Source: GCA-002722245 sp038154685
GTDB taxonomy: Bacteria > Bacteroidota > Bacteroidia > Flavobacteriales_C > GCA-002722245
Reading direction: 5' to 3'
DNA: 7,180 bases
Assembly (NCBI GenBank): GCA_038154685.1
Contig: JAYPYW010000107.1
Span: 1 to 7,180 of the forward strand
The translations under genes were made by a program, and so were the position numbers. Positions 5,948-7,180 of the stretch are shown one piece after another (the first letter of the stretch is position 1; every line of letters begins with the position of its first letter). The notes below the pieces were generated by a model. The model made no database searches and was not told the origin of the DNA. It worked only from the letters and a program-made list of their open reading frames with translations.

Positions 5948-6454
5948 TTAGTGTTTAAAAGAGTAGGTGAGGGTACCTTTTTCATCGTAATAATTCCAAA
6001 AACCAGATGGTTTATTGTTTTCAAACCAACCTTCTTTAACTAAAATACCTTTATCATAGATCTTCCAGAACCCTTCTTTATTATCTCCTATATGTTCTCC
6101 TGTTTCCTTGAGATTTCCAAGTTTATCGTAGTAATTCCAGAAACCGAACTTTTCACCTTGATCAAAATTTCCTTCCCCTTTAAGTTTACCATTTTCGTCG
6201 TAAAATTTCCAGAAACCGTCCTTTTTACCATTTACAAAATGACCCTCAGACTGAATTACTCCTTGTAATGTGTAGTATTTCCAATAACCGGATTTCTTTC
6301 CTTTAACTTTCCACCCTTCTTCATACACATCCTTTTTATTGCAGTATTTCTTAACGTAGGAAGAATCGCCTTTGTACTTTTTTTCATGGATACCACAATT
6401 AGCCAATAAAGTGGTAGAGAAGAATAAAAACAAAATTAATGTTAGCAATCGCAT
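5948..6454 (-). CDS. Exported MORN-variant repeat protein
   Basis: Using the ATG at 6454 gives 168 residues with a clean Sec signal peptide (MRLLTLILFLFF...TTLLA, likely cut before Asn19). A TTG at 6472 is also open but would add six residues including Trp before the signal. After a short segment with Cys20 and Cys38, five repeats of 23-24 residues begin at 56, 80, 104, 128 and 151. Each starts with G(F/Y)W-(K/N)-x-Y and has the D-x-x-G-x-L-x-x-x-G pattern of MORN-variant (MORN_2) repeats; an EEGW at 45-48 is a likely partial sixth. Such proteins are often labelled YwqK-family antitoxins in Bacteroidota, but no toxin is adjacent here. MORN repeats commonly bind proteins or lipids; no enzymatic motif is seen. 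It is the first gene of the operon, and only 3 nt separate its TAA from the next gene's TTG. A role as an envelope scaffold for glycan assembly is conjecture. Confidence 0.85.
   Translation of the reverse strand: MRLLTLILFLFFSTTLLANCGIHEKKYKGDSSYVKKYCNKKDVYEEGWKVKGKKSGYWKYYTLQGVIQSEGHFVNGKKDGFWKFYDENGKLKGEGNFDQGEKFGFWNYYDKLGNLKETGEHIGDNKEGFWKIYDKGILVKEGWFENNKPSGFWNYYDEKGTLTYSFKH
5951..6289 (-). repeat. Tandem coding repeat, five MORN units, period 69-72 bp
   Basis: The coding strand of the exported MORN protein carries a recurring GGTTTCTGGAA-like core. On the plus strand the ttcca marks of successive copies begin at 5994, 6063, 6135, 6207 and 6279, giving spacings of 69, 72, 72 and 72 bp. 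Copies have diverged outside the GFW core, so this is an old protein repeat and not a recent DNA duplication. Confidence 0.85.
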
Positions 6455-6514
6455 AAGCCAAAAATAATTCAAAGCGGGATATTGGTTTGTCGCTTTAGTT
6501 GCAATTCACAAAAT

Positions 6515-6542
6515 AGGACTTTCTTTAATACCAGTAAAGCCT
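6515..6542 (-). terminator. Weak possible hairpin terminator after the helicase-nuclease gene
   Basis: On the minus strand AGGCTTT at 6542-6536 can pair with AAAGTCCT at 6522-6515 through seven base pairs with one bulged T, and is followed by ATTTTG. It lies 14 nt after the helicase-nuclease stop. The stem is AT-rich and the T run short, so it may be only a partial terminator or chance. No good promoter match was found between it and the MORN gene. Confidence 0.22.
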
Positions 6543-6555
6543 CTATATTAGAATG

Positions 6556-7180
6556 TTATACTCTGATAGCTTTTCTCGAATTACAATAAATCAGCCAAGA
6601 TTCAATGTTTCTGATATTAACAGAGCCTAATAATTTTTCATAGTTTTTTAACTGAGTCTTGTCTTTATCTACAGGTTGCCCAGTTTTAAAATCAATTAAG
6701 TAGTTATTGTTTTTGTAGTTTATGATTCTATCAGGCCTGTAAGAACTACCATCGTTGGTGATAATTTCTTTTTCAACAATGTGTTTCCCTTCATTCCAAA
6801 TAGATTTTAATGGCTCGAGTTTAAGCGAGTTTTCCAGAATATCTCTAATAAGGCTAGCCTCTGTTTTTTCAATGTGACCAGTTTCAATAAAACTATCTAT
6901 AGTCTGTTCAATATCATCGGTGCTTTTCAATCGGGCAAAACAAGCATGAATTAAGTTTCCGAATTTTCGTGGATCTTTAGAGTTGAAGGCTTCCTCTGAA
7001 TTCTCAGGAACGTTCCAAATTGCGGGTGCAGAGAAGCTGATTTTAATTTTATTCCTCCAATTTGCTGGCTTTAATTGATTGGGTTGATCAACTTGTTCGA
7101 ATTGTTTTTTCTCCTTGTAGATGCTCTTGCTTCCATAAGTAAACCGCTGATCATCTGTTTCAGATAGATCAGAAAGGATT
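6556..7180 (-). CDS. C-terminal nuclease part of a UvrD/AddA-type helicase-nuclease, N-terminus beyond window edge
   Basis: The frame is open from the right edge to the TAA at 6558-6556, showing 207 residues. It holds the full RecB/AddA-type PD-(D/E)XK nuclease signature (numbering from the first visible residue): GNLIHACF with H78, RPDR with D150, LIDFKTG with D163 and K165, then QLKNY with Q176 and Y180. The D-to-D spacing of 13 equals that of E. coli RecB (D1067 and D1080). In Bacteroidota this domain usually ends a protein of about 1000 residues with UvrD-like helicase domains, acting in double-strand break processing and recombination; the helicase part is not visible, so that is inference from family architecture. 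A TTG at 6930 inside this frame is a leucine codon, not a start, since conserved nuclease residues lie before it. The 101-bp gap to the MORN gene suggests a separate transcript. Confidence 0.88.
   Translation of the reverse strand, partial: ILSDLSETDDQRFTYGSKSIYKEKKQFEQVDQPNQLKPANWRNKIKISFSAPAIWNVPENSEEAFNSKDPRKFGNLIHACFARLKSTDDIEQTIDSFIETGHIEKTEASLIRDILENSLKLEPLKSIWNEGKHIVEKEIITNDGSSYRPDRIINYKNNNYLIDFKTGQPVDKDKTQLKNYEKLLGSVNIRNIESWLIYCNSRKAIRV

Noticed and set aside
5951..6289. Regularly spaced repeats as a CRISPR array
   Set aside because: The repeats are degenerate, in frame with an open gene and encode MORN-type GFW units with a 69-72 bp period; there are no identical repeats or unique spacers.
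6459..6466. Perfect TAnnTTTG match on the minus strand as operon promoter
   Set aside because: It ends only 4 nt before the chosen ATG, so transcription would begin at or inside the coding start, and no TTG lies at the -33 distance. Probably chance in AT-rich DNA.
6455..6472. Longer MORN gene start at TTG 6472
   Set aside because: It adds MNYFWL before an otherwise textbook signal peptide that starts at the ATG at 6454; ATG is the stronger start and gives the better signal sequence.
5948..6472. YwqK-type antitoxin of a toxin-antitoxin pair
   Set aside because: The protein has a signal peptide and its neighbours are glycosyltransferases and a helicase-nuclease; no small toxin gene is adjacent.
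6556..6930. Separate 124-codon gene starting at TTG 6930
   Set aside because: The same frame stays open to the window edge and includes the conserved GNLIHACF nuclease motif upstream, so the TTG is an internal leucine codon.

Overview
The window is low-GC DNA with features typical of the phylum Bacteroidota, most likely a flavobacterium. Start codons are preceded by A-rich stretches instead of Shine-Dalgarno sites, weak TAnnTTTG-like promoter elements can be found, and the proteins resemble flavobacterial families (UvrD-type helicase with a fused RecB-like nuclease, MORN-variant repeat protein, secreted GH18 enzyme). This assignment is inference from sequence style; no marker gene such as rRNA is present. 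There are no RNA genes, insertion sequences, CRISPR arrays or phage genes that I can see.

Layout from left to right. (1) The left edge carries the N-terminal 343 residues of a secreted GH18 chitinase-like glycoside hydrolase on the minus strand, cut by the window edge. (2) A 165-bp divergent intergenic region holds the putative promoters for this gene and for a two-gene plus-strand unit: methylglyoxal synthase (mgsA) and, overlapping it by 4 bp, a lipoprotein with an SMP-30/gluconolactonase-type beta-propeller. (3) That unit runs tail-to-tail, with a 14-bp overlap of coding sequence, into a tightly packed minus-strand cluster. Read in its own direction, the cluster is a secreted MORN-repeat protein, a dolichyl-phosphate-sugar-synthase-like GT2, a CslA/CslC-like processive GT2 membrane synthase, and a multi-pass GT-C (GT87-like) glycosyltransferase. 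(4) The right edge holds the C-terminal 207 residues of a large helicase-nuclease carrying a complete RecB/AddA-type PD-(D/E)XK nuclease motif set.

How the genes fit together. The four-gene minus-strand cluster has gaps of 3, -4 and 10 nt and is almost certainly one operon. A coherent reading, by inference, is a cell-surface glycan pathway. The DPM1-like GT2 would load a hexose onto a polyprenyl phosphate. The GT-C protein, whose relatives use polyprenyl-phosphate sugars on the outer face of the inner membrane, would consume that donor. The CslA/C-like synthase would make or extend a beta-linked polysaccharide chain from a nucleotide sugar. The exported MORN-repeat protein could be an envelope partner. 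This cluster is the best candidate in the window for an uncharacterised system.

Several start sites need care. Two genes in the operon can begin only at TTG. A longer TTG start for the MORN gene is rejected in favour of an internal ATG at 6454. An apparent TTG start at 6930 is only a leucine codon inside the edge-truncated helicase-nuclease.
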